12,817 nt of DNA. It comes from Methanocella_A sp035319305. Its GTDB lineage: Archaea > Halobacteriota > Methanocellia > Methanocellales > Methanocellaceae. Each line of letters begins with the position of its first letter. Position 1 is the first letter of the stretch. The stretch spans positions 1-12,817 of the forward strand of contig DATHCY010000044.1 in NCBI GenBank assembly GCA_035319305.1, read 5' to 3'. Shown in pieces: positions 1 to 6,117 of this stretch. The notes below the pieces were generated by a model. The model saw only the letters and a program-made list of their open reading frames with translations. It was not told the origin of the DNA and made no database searches. Position numbers and translations under genes: made by a program.

Positions 1-58
1 CTCCTTTATCACATATTATTCCGATGGTAGTAGTGCCTTTATACTGTTTGTCTTCCAT
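1..58 (-). CDS. psmB: Proteasome beta subunit, N-terminal fragment (partial, runs off the window)
   Basis: Only the first 19 codons are in the window, read leftward from an ATG at 56-58: MEDKQYKGTTTIGIICDKG. This is the short propeptide and mature N-terminus of the archaeal 20S proteasome beta subunit. In this family autocatalytic cleavage falls between Gly8 and Thr9, and the freed Thr becomes the catalytic nucleophile inside the proteolytic chamber. The GTTT(I/V)G context is visible here and is highly characteristic. The start is well supported: an AGGGGAG ribosome site at 64-70 lies five bases upstream, and a TATA box lies further up at 111-122. The gene is divergent from the AI-2E-type gene. 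The rest of the protein is outside the window, so its completeness cannot be judged. Confidence 0.85.
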   Translation of the reverse strand, partial: MEDKQYKGTTTIGIICDKG

Positions 59-63
59 CAAAA

Positions 64-70
64 CTCCCCT
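64..70 (-). promoter_or_regulatory. Ribosome binding site of psmB
   Basis: On the minus strand the sequence AGGGGAG ends five bases before the psmB ATG. It is a good match to the archaeal anti-Shine-Dalgarno sequence and fixes the start codon. Confidence 0.7.
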
Positions 71-110
71 TAATAATGGACACAAAATTAGTCACATATT
101 ATTATTCGTA

Positions 111-130
111 GTTTATATATAACCCTTTCC
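111..130 (-). promoter_or_regulatory. BRE/TATA promoter of psmB
   Basis: Read on the minus strand, a purine-rich BRE-like stretch (GGAAAGGG, 123-130) is followed by TTATATATAAAC (111-122). Transcription would start near position 90, giving a leader of about 30 bases that contains the AGGGGAG ribosome site. The layout matches a canonical archaeal promoter. Confidence 0.7.
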
Positions 131-141
131 CCGTTACGCCG

Positions 142-206
142 ACAGGTATACTGGAATTATTTTAAGTACTGCGCAGTAATAACGAAGAAAAAACTGCTAT
201 ACCTGT
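142..206. promoter_or_regulatory. Nested dyad in the psmB / AI-2E divergent promoter region
   Basis: Two perfect arms, ACAGGTATA (142-150) and TATACCTGT (198-206), form a 9-bp inverted repeat. Inside it lies a perfect 12-bp palindrome, TACTGCGCAGTA (167-178), whose centre is within about 1.5 bases of the centre of the outer arms. The element is upstream of both divergent genes. It could be a pair of operator half-sites around a central dimer site, or a cruciform-forming sequence. No regulator is identified. Confidence 0.45.
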
Positions 207-288
207 TATAAGTTACATCTTAGATTAATAAATCTTGCGCTTCAGAGCATCCCACCCATACTAAACGCGCCGCTCGAAAGCTGTAACG

Positions 289-1524
289 ATGATAATATTT
301 GGCAATTTTAAACATCCCTGCCGAAAAGAGAGTTATGTGCAGAACATTCTCATGAAGGCCTATGATGCAAAATGGACGCTGGCAGGCCTTGCACTCGCCA
401 TATTTATCCTCTGGGTAAGCCTTCCGTTCGTAACCCCCGTTATCTTCGCATTGTTCATGTATTATATTACTCGGCCGGTTAAGAGAAAGCTTCAGAGGTA
501 TTTTAAAAACGAAGCACTGCTGGCGCTGGTGTGTATGTTGGTCCTGACGGTACCCCTAGCAGCGCTCATCATCTACCTGATCCTTTTTGCCACCGGCCAG
601 CTCTTTATGTTCTTTGAACAGTACAAGCTGGAAGTGATCCCGCCCGGGCACATATCTGACATGGCCCAGATCGTATCCTCTATGGGGCATAGCTTTGACC
701 CTGATGAGTTCAAATATGAGAACTTCAGTGCAGTCTTAGGACAGTGGTACGGCAGCATGAAGGTTTATTCTGACTCGATCTTCGGAATCAAGGACTTCTT
801 CCTCGCTGCCGGCATGACAATGGCCGACGCCGCTTTCAAAGCACTGCTGGCACTGATTCTAACCTTTTTACTGCTGCTCGACGACGATCGGCTGGTCAAG
901 TGGTTTAACGCCACATTCCCGGAACTGGCGCGCGAGCACAATGGACTTTTCGTCCGCTATGCAAAGGCGGTGGACGAAGACTTCGAGCAAATCTTTTTCG
1001 GCAACATGTTAAATATCCTATTCTTTACCATCATTGCGGCAGCCATATACTCGCTGCTAAACGTTTTCGCCCCTGACCCGGCGTTCCTCATCCCTTTTCC
1101 TCTGCTGCTCGGTATCCTCAGCGGGCTGTTCGCACTGATGCCGGTGCTGGGCGGGTGGATGGTCGACATACCGATCCTCCTGTATGCGCTAGCACAATCG
1201 CTCATATCTGGAGCCTTTAGCAAATACTGGTGGTACCTGGTGGTCATGGCTATCGCGCTCTTCGTGTTCGTAGAAAACATGCCGAACTACCTGCTGCGTC
1301 CCTTCGTATCCCATGGCAAAGTCGATGTCGGCCTCCTTATGCTGGCATACATCGTAGGGCCTATCATCTTCGGCTTCCCAGGACTGTTCATTGGAGCGAT
1401 GCTGCTGGTGCTAGCCACACATTACTTCGGCATCGTCGTGCCCGATCTCCGTCAGAGGGGAGAGGCCGGAACAGGAAAAGTGGGTGAGGGTATTAAGGAC
1501 GATGCTATGAATAGTGAAAAATAG
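289..1524 (+). CDS. AI-2E/PerM family (UPF0118) membrane transporter
   Basis: This is a polytopic membrane protein of 411 residues, matching the usual 340-400 of the family plus a hydrophilic tail. Hydrophobic segments lie at about residues 29-60, 76-103, 172-197, 240-262, 265-288, 292-306, 314-332 and 345-383, with a soluble stretch at about 105-170 between the third and fourth helices. The C-terminal half carries the typical family pattern: a PVLGGWMVDIP loop (285-295), then ENMPNYLLRPF (329-339), then a glycine-rich FGFPGLFIGA helix (361-370). Members export quorum signals or small ions, but most archaeal ones have no assigned substrate, so I claim no cargo. The start is uncertain. ATG 289 lacks a ribosome site; GTG 337 has a weak GAGAG just before it; ATG 352 would leave eight residues before the first helix, as in many homologues. 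The gene converges on the phosphoesterase gene, with 33 bases between them. Confidence 0.85.
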   Translation: MIIFGNFKHPCRKESYVQNILMKAYDAKWTLAGLALAIFILWVSLPFVTPVIFALFMYYITRPVKRKLQRYFKNEALLALVCMLVLTVPLAALIIYLILFATGQLFMFFEQYKLEVIPPGHISDMAQIVSSMGHSFDPDEFKYENFSAVLGQWYGSMKVYSDSIFGIKDFFLAAGMTMADAAFKALLALILTFLLLLDDDRLVKWFNATFPELAREHNGLFVRYAKAVDEDFEQIFFGNMLNILFFTIIAAAIYSLLNVFAPDPAFLIPFPLLLGILSGLFALMPVLGGWMVDIPILLYALAQSLISGAFSKYWWYLVVMAIALFVFVENMPNYLLRPFVSHGKVDVGLLMLAYIVGPIIFGFPGLFIGAMLLVLATHYFGIVVPDLRQRGEAGTGKVGEGIKDDAMNSEK

Positions 1525-1557
1525 GGTTGAACTTAACACGTTGAAAAATCAAAACGC

Positions 1558-2187
1558 TTATATCAGCTCAGCCTTCGCATGGCCCTTGCTATCTATCTCA
1601 AGCACTGCGCCATAACCCCTAGACGCTTCGCCGGCGTTGACGACCAGCGTGCTGCCTATACGCGAAATGCCCCTCGCCTCATGGATATGCCCACATACGA
1701 CCGCGATAAACTTCGGGGCCATCTCCGCGACCGATTTGCTCCCGACATGGATGCCTCCAAGGATCTCGTCTACATGGCCCTGCGGCGGCGCATGAGAAAG
1801 GAGAACTGCAGGGCCTGTCACCCCATGCAACAGACGCTCGATCGTTGACTTGATCTGATCCTCCGACAGCTCAAAAGGCGTGTTAAACGGCGTATGGTTA
1901 GAGCCCCCGATGCCGATGAATGTGACACCATTTAGGACCTTTTTCGCCTCGTGAAGATTCACGTTCTCAGCTCGGAGCAGATCCACGAGATCCTTAGGAT
2001 CACAGTTGCCGGGCACCGCTAGCACCGGCCGCGGCAGCATCTTTAGCAGCATACTGGCCTCTTCCGTCGGCCCAAACTGGGTCAGGTCGCCCGCCAGCAA
2101 CGTGCCGTCCACCTTGCCTGCTTTTGCCATGATGGCAGGCAGCCGGTCAAATGTATTATGAAAGTCGGAGACCGCAAGCAATCTCAT
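1558..2187 (-). CDS. Calcineurin-like metallophosphoesterase (YfcE/COG2129 type)
   Basis: This 209-residue protein has all the metal-binding blocks of the calcineurin-like phosphoesterase fold in order: D8-x-H10 (SDFH), GDLTQFG with D34, GNCD at 60-63, SHAPP with H132 and GHIH at 166-169. These residues coordinate a dinuclear metal centre that hydrolyses phosphoesters. The small size, with no extra domain, fits the archaeal COG2129/YfcE-like group, whose physiological substrates are mostly unknown. The protein has no signal peptide and should be cytosolic. It starts at ATG 2187 with no strong ribosome site. It lies 49 bases downstream of the flavoprotein gene on the same strand; the gap is T-rich on the coding strand and may terminate the upstream transcript. 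A nuclease or cyclic-nucleotide phosphodiesterase role cannot be excluded. Confidence 0.85.
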   Translation of the reverse strand: MRLLAVSDFHNTFDRLPAIMAKAGKVDGTLLAGDLTQFGPTEEASMLLKMLPRPVLAVPGNCDPKDLVDLLRAENVNLHEAKKVLNGVTFIGIGGSNHTPFNTPFELSEDQIKSTIERLLHGVTGPAVLLSHAPPQGHVDEILGGIHVGSKSVAEMAPKFIAVVCGHIHEARGISRIGSTLVVNAGEASRGYGAVLEIDSKGHAKAELI

Positions 2188-2206
2188 AAAAAGATAAACT
2201 CTTTTT

Positions 2207-2236
2207 GGAGAGAAAAAGCTAACGTTTAAAAAGTTT
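2207..2236 (-). terminator. Possible T-run terminator after the flavoprotein gene
   Basis: Immediately after the flavoprotein stop, the minus strand carries two pyrimidine runs (CTTTTT near 2225 and CTTTTTCTCTCC just after it). Archaeal RNA polymerase can terminate at such U-runs without a hairpin. No strong stem precedes them, so the call is tentative. Confidence 0.35.
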
Positions 2237-2839
2237 TTATTCGAAGTATTTTTTGCCTAGATCATAGGCAGCTCTCATACACGCCTCATTTTCCGTCACC
2301 ATGGGCTTCATGCCCCGGGCGAGGTCCGTGGCCAACAGATACCCGCCGGCTTCGAACCCTACCAAACTTACCTTATCCATGAACTTCCGGATGTCATCGA
2401 TGAAAAGGCCAGGATCGGGCTGGTTCTGCGTAAAGATAAAACCGGCCCTCTTCCGCCCCGGCATTAAGCCAGTAAGATCCGTCCTGACCCCTTCCTTCAC
2501 AACCTCTTTTGAGCCGAGGTACGGGAACATACGATCCAACCACATCTTAGCCTGAGCCGTCACGTAGCCGAAATAGATCGGCGTGGCAACCAAGATCCCA
2601 TCGGACGCTTCCATCGCTTGGTATATCAACTGCATGTCATCTTTTACCGCGCATTCTACCGTATTTTTCACCTTACAGGATAAGCACGACTGACACCCCT
2701 TTATATCCATGTCGTTCAGGAAAAATACCCTACTCCCAACCCCAATCGCCTCTAACCCCTTCTGCGCTTCCCCGGCAAGGATGTGCGTGTTGCTCCCTTT
2801 ACTCGGACTGCCTATAATGATCGTTACTGTTCTGCTCAT
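2237..2839 (-). CDS. Iron-sulfur flavoprotein / NADPH-dependent FMN reductase family (Isf-like)
   Basis: This 200-residue protein has a flavodoxin-like fold. The FMN phosphate loop GSPSKGSNT is at residues 10-18, and the ATPIYFGYVTAQAKMWLDR segment (85-103) lines the flavin site. Between them is a compact cysteine motif C49-x2-C52-x2-C55-x7-C63. This is the CX2CX2CX4-7C pattern of methanogen iron-sulfur flavoproteins, which bind a 4Fe-4S cluster beside FMN. Isf proteins pass electrons from ferredoxin and are linked to reduction of O2 or peroxide in methanogens; that role is inferred here. I chose ATG 2839 because GGGAGG lies just before it (2843-2848, rather close) and because the TATA box at 2885-2892 predicts transcription starting near 2862. 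An upstream ATG at 2863 would then barely be transcribed and has no ribosome site. Confidence 0.85.
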   Translation of the reverse strand: MSRTVTIIIGSPSKGSNTHILAGEAQKGLEAIGVGSRVFFLNDMDIKGCQSCLSCKVKNTVECAVKDDMQLIYQAMEASDGILVATPIYFGYVTAQAKMWLDRMFPYLGSKEVVKEGVRTDLTGLMPGRKRAGFIFTQNQPDPGLFIDDIRKFMDKVSLVGFEAGGYLLATDLARGMKPMVTENEACMRAAYDLGKKYFE

Positions 2840-2870
2840 ACTCCTCCCGGCGATCATCGCCATGGTATGA

Positions 2871-2949
2871 TTGATAGTAACGACATAAATAACAAATACG
2901 ATATCCTATGATACATACTATCAAGAAGTATACTATCGTCCGGATATCG
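2871..2949. promoter_or_regulatory. Operator-like repeat array around the flavoprotein promoter
   Basis: The 8-mer ATACTATC occurs at 2915-2922 and again at 2930-2937, 15 bases apart. The reverse copy TTGATAGTA (2871-2879) makes a perfect 9-bp inverted repeat with TACTATCAA (2916-2924). A second perfect inverted pair, CGATATCC (2899-2906) and GGATATCG (2942-2949), interleaves with it. The TATA box (2885-2892) sits inside the array, so protein bound here could block or recruit TBP/TFB. The binding protein is unknown. Confidence 0.45.
2885..2892 (-). promoter_or_regulatory. TATA box of the flavoprotein gene
   Basis: On the minus strand TTATTTAT is centred about 50 bases before the chosen ATG (2839). 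The predicted transcription start near 2862 leaves a 23-base leader containing the GGGAGG ribosome site. Confidence 0.5.
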
Positions 2950-3324
2950 GTTATGATATCCCCTAAACATGAAACACGAGTACACGCTGGGCACGGTTAG
3001 CGCGACAGCCAATATCGCAGTGATGACCCCGTAGAGTAAACCATGGGCTTTATGGTCTTTCACCAACGCATTGCCGCTTCAACGCGACTACAAGGTTGGT
3101 TTCACTGTCCACATTCAGCGTTTTACGATACGGACATTCCCATAGCAAACCCGCAATCGTTGAGTTTGGCGGCGAGTCTGACTGGCCCATATAGCACTTC
3201 AGCTGATGTGACCAAGGTTAGGCGGCAATGGTATGGAGTTTAAAGTTAAAATGATTTATGAGGTTAGATGGAGTTCTCTCAACGGCTAAAGCCTATGAAG
3301 TTTCTCCATCCACGGCCCTGCTTC
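2950..3324. other. Intergenic stretch between trmJ and the flavoprotein promoter
   Basis: About 375 bases lack a gene I can support. A 70-codon minus-strand frame (3066 to 2854) has one convincing hydrophobic segment, but it starts at TTG without a ribosome site, runs through the flavoprotein promoter and ends inside its leader. I treat it as unlikely to be real. The part next to trmJ holds a nested stem-loop (3267-3310), listed separately. I see nothing else between 3070 and 3260. Confidence 0.5.
3267..3310 (-). terminator. Nested stem-loop downstream of trmJ (possible terminator)
   Basis: Perfect arms GATGGAG (3267-3273) and CTCCATC (3304-3310) enclose an inner GGC-TAAA-GCC hairpin (3284-3293) with exactly the same centre. 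It lies 15 bases past the trmJ stop on the minus strand, and a T-rich stretch follows it. A transcript end or 3' stabiliser is the simplest reading. Confidence 0.35.
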
Positions 3325-4071
3325 CTAATTATTCTCCACCCATGAATTGTCGCACTCGTCTCTGTTCCGGACGAGCGCCAGTTCGACGTCCCTGAGCACG
3401 CCGATGAGGGTGAAATATTCATGCGGGGTTAACATCGCCCTTCCGATGATGCGCCGGATCATGAGCAGTGTCTTGTCCCGCTTATGTTCCGGATGGTTGA
3501 CGTGTTCGAGCAGCCGCTCGAAGTGCTGGTACAGGAGTTCCAGCATCCCGGCGTCCGCCAGCAGGTACTCATCACCTCGGATGCCGGATAGCTCGTAGAG
3601 CACCACGGTCACGGCATGCGATAGGTTCATCACCGGGTATACGCCGGAGGTTGGAATGCTGATAACCACATCGCAGCGCTCCAGCTCCTCACGAGAAAGC
3701 CCGCGGTCCTCTCTGCCGAAGAGAAGCGCTACGGCGCCCTGTTTATCCTCCAACATTGTTTTTAGCTCCGATGGAGAAAAACAGGGCACTCGCAGGTGCT
3801 CTCTGGTGCTTTCACCCAGCTTTCCGGTGGTGCCGACCAGCAGATTTACCCCTTCCAGGGCCTGGTCCAGCGTATCCACTATTACGGCGTCCGCCAGCAC
3901 GTCCTGGGCGTGGGACGCCATCGCCCTCGAAAAATCGCCCCTTTCGCATGGGTTGATCATCACCAGGTCGCCGAAGCCGAAATTTTTCATCGCCCGGCAT
4001 ACTGAGCCCACGTTGCCTTCCTGGACCGGCTCAGCAAGGATAACCCGAATATGAAGTTTTTGATCGCTCAT
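3325..4071 (-). CDS. trmJ: tRNA (cytidine/uridine-2'-O)-methyltransferase, TrmJ family (SPOUT)
   Basis: This 248-residue protein has the three SPOUT/TrmH motifs. Motif 1 is EGNVGSVCRAMKNFGF at residues 18-33, with its Arg at 26. Motif 2 is LLFGREDRGLS at 117-127. Motif 3 is the IPT...MNLSHAV block at 139-154, which forms the trefoil knot that binds S-adenosylmethionine. The LAEPVQEGNVGS start and the roughly 80-residue helical C-terminal extension fit the TrmJ/group 1 branch. That branch 2'-O-methylates position 32 of the tRNA anticodon loop; the Sulfolobus enzyme acts on C32. The ATG overlaps the moaC stop as ATGA (4068-4071), so translation is probably coupled to moaC. No ribosome site of its own stands out. 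A stem-loop follows the stop. Target position 32 is inferred from the family. Confidence 0.88.
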   Translation of the reverse strand: MSDQKLHIRVILAEPVQEGNVGSVCRAMKNFGFGDLVMINPCERGDFSRAMASHAQDVLADAVIVDTLDQALEGVNLLVGTTGKLGESTREHLRVPCFSPSELKTMLEDKQGAVALLFGREDRGLSREELERCDVVISIPTSGVYPVMNLSHAVTVVLYELSGIRGDEYLLADAGMLELLYQHFERLLEHVNHPEHKRDKTLLMIRRIIGRAMLTPHEYFTLIGVLRDVELALVRNRDECDNSWVENN

Positions 4072-4556
4072 AACTTACCCGACGTCTCCTTAACCTTGCT
4101 GATCACCCTGATATCCGATATGCGGGTTTCCGGATAGTTGCCGGACGAGTCTTTTTCCGCCGATTTAACCATATCCCAGATGGTCAGCAGCGCCACGCTG
4201 ACGCCACACAGCGCTTCCATCTCCACGCCAGTCTTGCCCAGAGATCGAACCTCGACAGTGGCGGTAATGGTATTATCGCCCACCGTAAAGTCCACGTCGA
4301 TGCCGGTAACCGGTATCTGGTGACACAGAGGAATCAAATCCCACGTCCGTTTGACGGCCAAAACGCCGGCGACCCGCGCCGTGGCCAGAACGTTACCCTT
4401 TTTGACCGCCCCAGTTTTGATGAGGGCCATCGTGTCCCCCGTCAGCCGGATGGCGCCCTCCGCCCTTGCGATACGCAGGACATCCATCTTGGCGCCCACG
4501 TCCACCATCTTCACTTTGTCCCCGTCTACATGAGTAAAATCCCTGGACTGTGACAT
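4068..4556 (-). CDS. moaC: Cyclic pyranopterin monophosphate synthase accessory protein MoaC
   Basis: This protein converts 3',8-cyclo-7,8-dihydro-GTP, made by MoaA, into cyclic pyranopterin monophosphate in molybdopterin synthesis. At 162 residues it has the usual family length. Diagnostic blocks are MVDVGAK (17-23), KKGNVLATARVAGVLAVKRT (52-71), LIPLCHQIP (74-82), GVEMEALCGVSVALLTIWDM (110-129) and VKSAEKD (130-136). The lysines around 52 and at 131 correspond to the catalytic pair known from the E. coli enzyme. The ATG at 4556 has GGGAG nine bases upstream (4566-4570). In methanogens the cofactor serves formylmethanofuran dehydrogenase and formate dehydrogenase. It overlaps trmJ by four bases; no other molybdopterin gene is adjacent. 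Confidence 0.93.
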   Translation of the reverse strand: MSQSRDFTHVDGDKVKMVDVGAKMDVLRIARAEGAIRLTGDTMALIKTGAVKKGNVLATARVAGVLAVKRTWDLIPLCHQIPVTGIDVDFTVGDNTITATVEVRSLGKTGVEMEALCGVSVALLTIWDMVKSAEKDSSGNYPETRISDIRVISKVKETSGKL

Positions 4557-4603
4557 GTCTATCGGCTCCCTAAACCCCGAAAAATCTGGTCCTTCCTACT
4601 TTC

Positions 4604-4620
4604 ATCATACACACTATGAT
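4604..4620. promoter_or_regulatory. Perfect inverted repeat upstream of moaC
   Basis: ATCATA (4604-4609) and TATGAT (4615-4620) are perfect 6-bp arms around CACAC. The site lies 48-64 bases before the moaC ATG, in the only gap between nnr and moaC, and so is placed as an operator for the moaC-trmJ pair. A chance dyad in AT-rich DNA is possible. Confidence 0.3.
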
Positions 4621-4645
4621 CAATTGAGCTTTGCCATGATTTATC

Positions 4646-4665
4646 GCGCCGGCCTCTACCGGCGC
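4646..4665 (-). terminator. GC-rich stem-loop across the nnr stop codon
   Basis: Arms GCGCCGG (4646-4652) and CCGGCGC (4659-4665) pair perfectly around a six-base loop that contains the nnr stop codon (4656-4658). Only a weak AT-rich tail follows on the minus strand. It may be a transcript-end or stabilising hairpin rather than a classical U-run terminator. Confidence 0.4.
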
Positions 4666-6095
4666 TGGCGATGCTCTTTCATCGCATACGGGATATAGTG
4701 GATCACGTCCGTGGCCAACAGCCCATAGCCTTTCTCCAGGAAGGCCAAATCACCGGCTGCACCGCTGACGAATGCGGCCGCTGACGCCGCTTCAAAGGCC
4801 GGGTTCACGCAATACAGGGCGCCCGCGATCCCCGCGAGCACATCGCCGGTCCCGCCTACCGCCATTCCCCGGTTTCCGGTGCCGCTGAGCTTCACCCGCT
4901 CGCCATCCGTGATCACGCTGATTCTACCCTTAAGCAGGGTCACCAGGCGTGCTGACGAGGAGAAACGTTGCGCTTCGACGACGCCATCATCGCTCACATC
5001 GGCTCCCGTGATCCGCCTGAATTCGCCCCGATGAGGCGTTATAATACCCTTCAGAGGCATATCGGACTGGAGGGCGTCCGCATCGATCACCACCCGATCG
5101 CAGCAACCAATTATTTCGGATATAGCCTCAAGAGTTTCCGGGTTCCGCCCGGCACCATTCCCGATAACTACCACATCATTTTTAATGATTTCCGACCGCA
5201 GAAGCGCGATGTCTGCTCGGACGATCTTGTCACGGTCGGTAAGCGGAATGGTGATGATGTTTGGCGAATAAGATGCGATGATATCCGCTGCACGATACGG
5301 TGCAGCCACAGTGACCACCCCAGCACTAGTACGCAACGCGGCCATCGCCACCAGCGCGGGCGCTCCCGTATAGGGCCCGCCACCGACCACCAGCACTCGC
5401 CCCGACTGGCCTTTATGCTCGAAGTCACCTCGCGCTTTAACATTCTGAAGATCCCCAGGCCCCACGAACTGAGACGCCCTTTTAGGTATGCCGATGTCCG
5501 CGACCTCGGTCTTATAACGATCCAGGCCATTTTTCAGGGCGTGGAAGGTGACGACTAGATCGGACTTCACACAGAGGTCGCATATGCCCGTGAAGCAGTC
5601 CAAGCCGCTGGGCACGTCTACCGAGACCCTTATCGCAGGGCTGTTGTTTATCAGGTCGATCGCCCGCCCTGCCAGGCCATGCGGCCTGCCGGCACTGCCG
5701 GTCCCCATAATCGCGTCGACGATAATGTCACACGCTTTGAAGGGCTCTTCTGCAAGCAGTTCAGGAGCTTCGATCTCCGCGACATCGACCCCAGTTGTGC
5801 GAAGCTTATGCAGGTTCTCGACTGCAGGCCCTGCCTTTACATCGGATGCCATTCCCAGCAGGATCACCGACACCGGGCAGCCTCCCAGCGCCAGGTACCG
5901 TGCCGCCACAAATCCATCCCCACCATTATTGCCCTTGCCGCATACCACAAGCACCCGCATACGGTCATAGTGCGCTAGCACGGCTTCTGCAACATTCCTT
6001 CCAGCATTCTCCATGAGCGTGCCGTAGCCGACTCCAAAATAGTCGGCATTGGCCTCTAACGCCCGCATCTCATCAACAGTGATATAGTCCCGCAT
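4656..6095 (-). CDS. nnr: Bifunctional NAD(P)H-hydrate epimerase / ADP-dependent NAD(P)H-hydrate dehydratase
   Basis: This enzyme repairs hydrated NADH and NADPH: it epimerises R-NAD(P)HX and then dehydrates the S form at the cost of ADP. Counting from ATG 6095 it has 479 residues. Residues 1-215 are the YjeF-N epimerase domain, with GKGNNGGDGFVAARYL (53-68) and VDAIMGTG (126-133). Residues 225-475 are the ribokinase-like dehydratase domain, with KGQSGRVLVVGG (228-239), TPHRGEFRRITG (353-364) and the catalytic GGTGDVLAG loop at 414-422 (Asp418). The fused form is usual in prokaryotes. I prefer ATG 6095 to the TTG at 6113 because GGAG lies eight bases upstream (6104-6107). The tnpB element ends 26 bases or fewer before this start, so the native promoter was probably displaced or replaced by insertion. 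A GC-rich hairpin spans the stop codon. Confidence 0.93.
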   Translation of the reverse strand: MRDYITVDEMRALEANADYFGVGYGTLMENAGRNVAEAVLAHYDRMRVLVVCGKGNNGGDGFVAARYLALGGCPVSVILLGMASDVKAGPAVENLHKLRTTGVDVAEIEAPELLAEEPFKACDIIVDAIMGTGSAGRPHGLAGRAIDLINNSPAIRVSVDVPSGLDCFTGICDLCVKSDLVVTFHALKNGLDRYKTEVADIGIPKRASQFVGPGDLQNVKARGDFEHKGQSGRVLVVGGGPYTGAPALVAMAALRTSAGVVTVAAPYRAADIIASYSPNIITIPLTDRDKIVRADIALLRSEIIKNDVVVIGNGAGRNPETLEAISEIIGCCDRVVIDADALQSDMPLKGIITPHRGEFRRITGADVSDDGVVEAQRFSSSARLVTLLKGRISVITDGERVKLSGTGNRGMAVGGTGDVLAGIAGALYCVNPAFEAASAAAFVSGAAGDLAFLEKGYGLLATDVIHYIPYAMKEHRQRR

Positions 6096-6117
6096 CGCCT
6101 CAGCTCCGTACAATGAA

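Noticed and set aside
2854..3066. Minus-strand frame of 70 codons with one hydrophobic segment upstream of the flavoprotein gene
   Set aside because: It would start at TTG with no ribosome site, reads through the flavoprotein TATA box and repeat array, and ends inside the predicted leader. The hydrophobic stretch alone is not enough, though a small membrane protein cannot be excluded.
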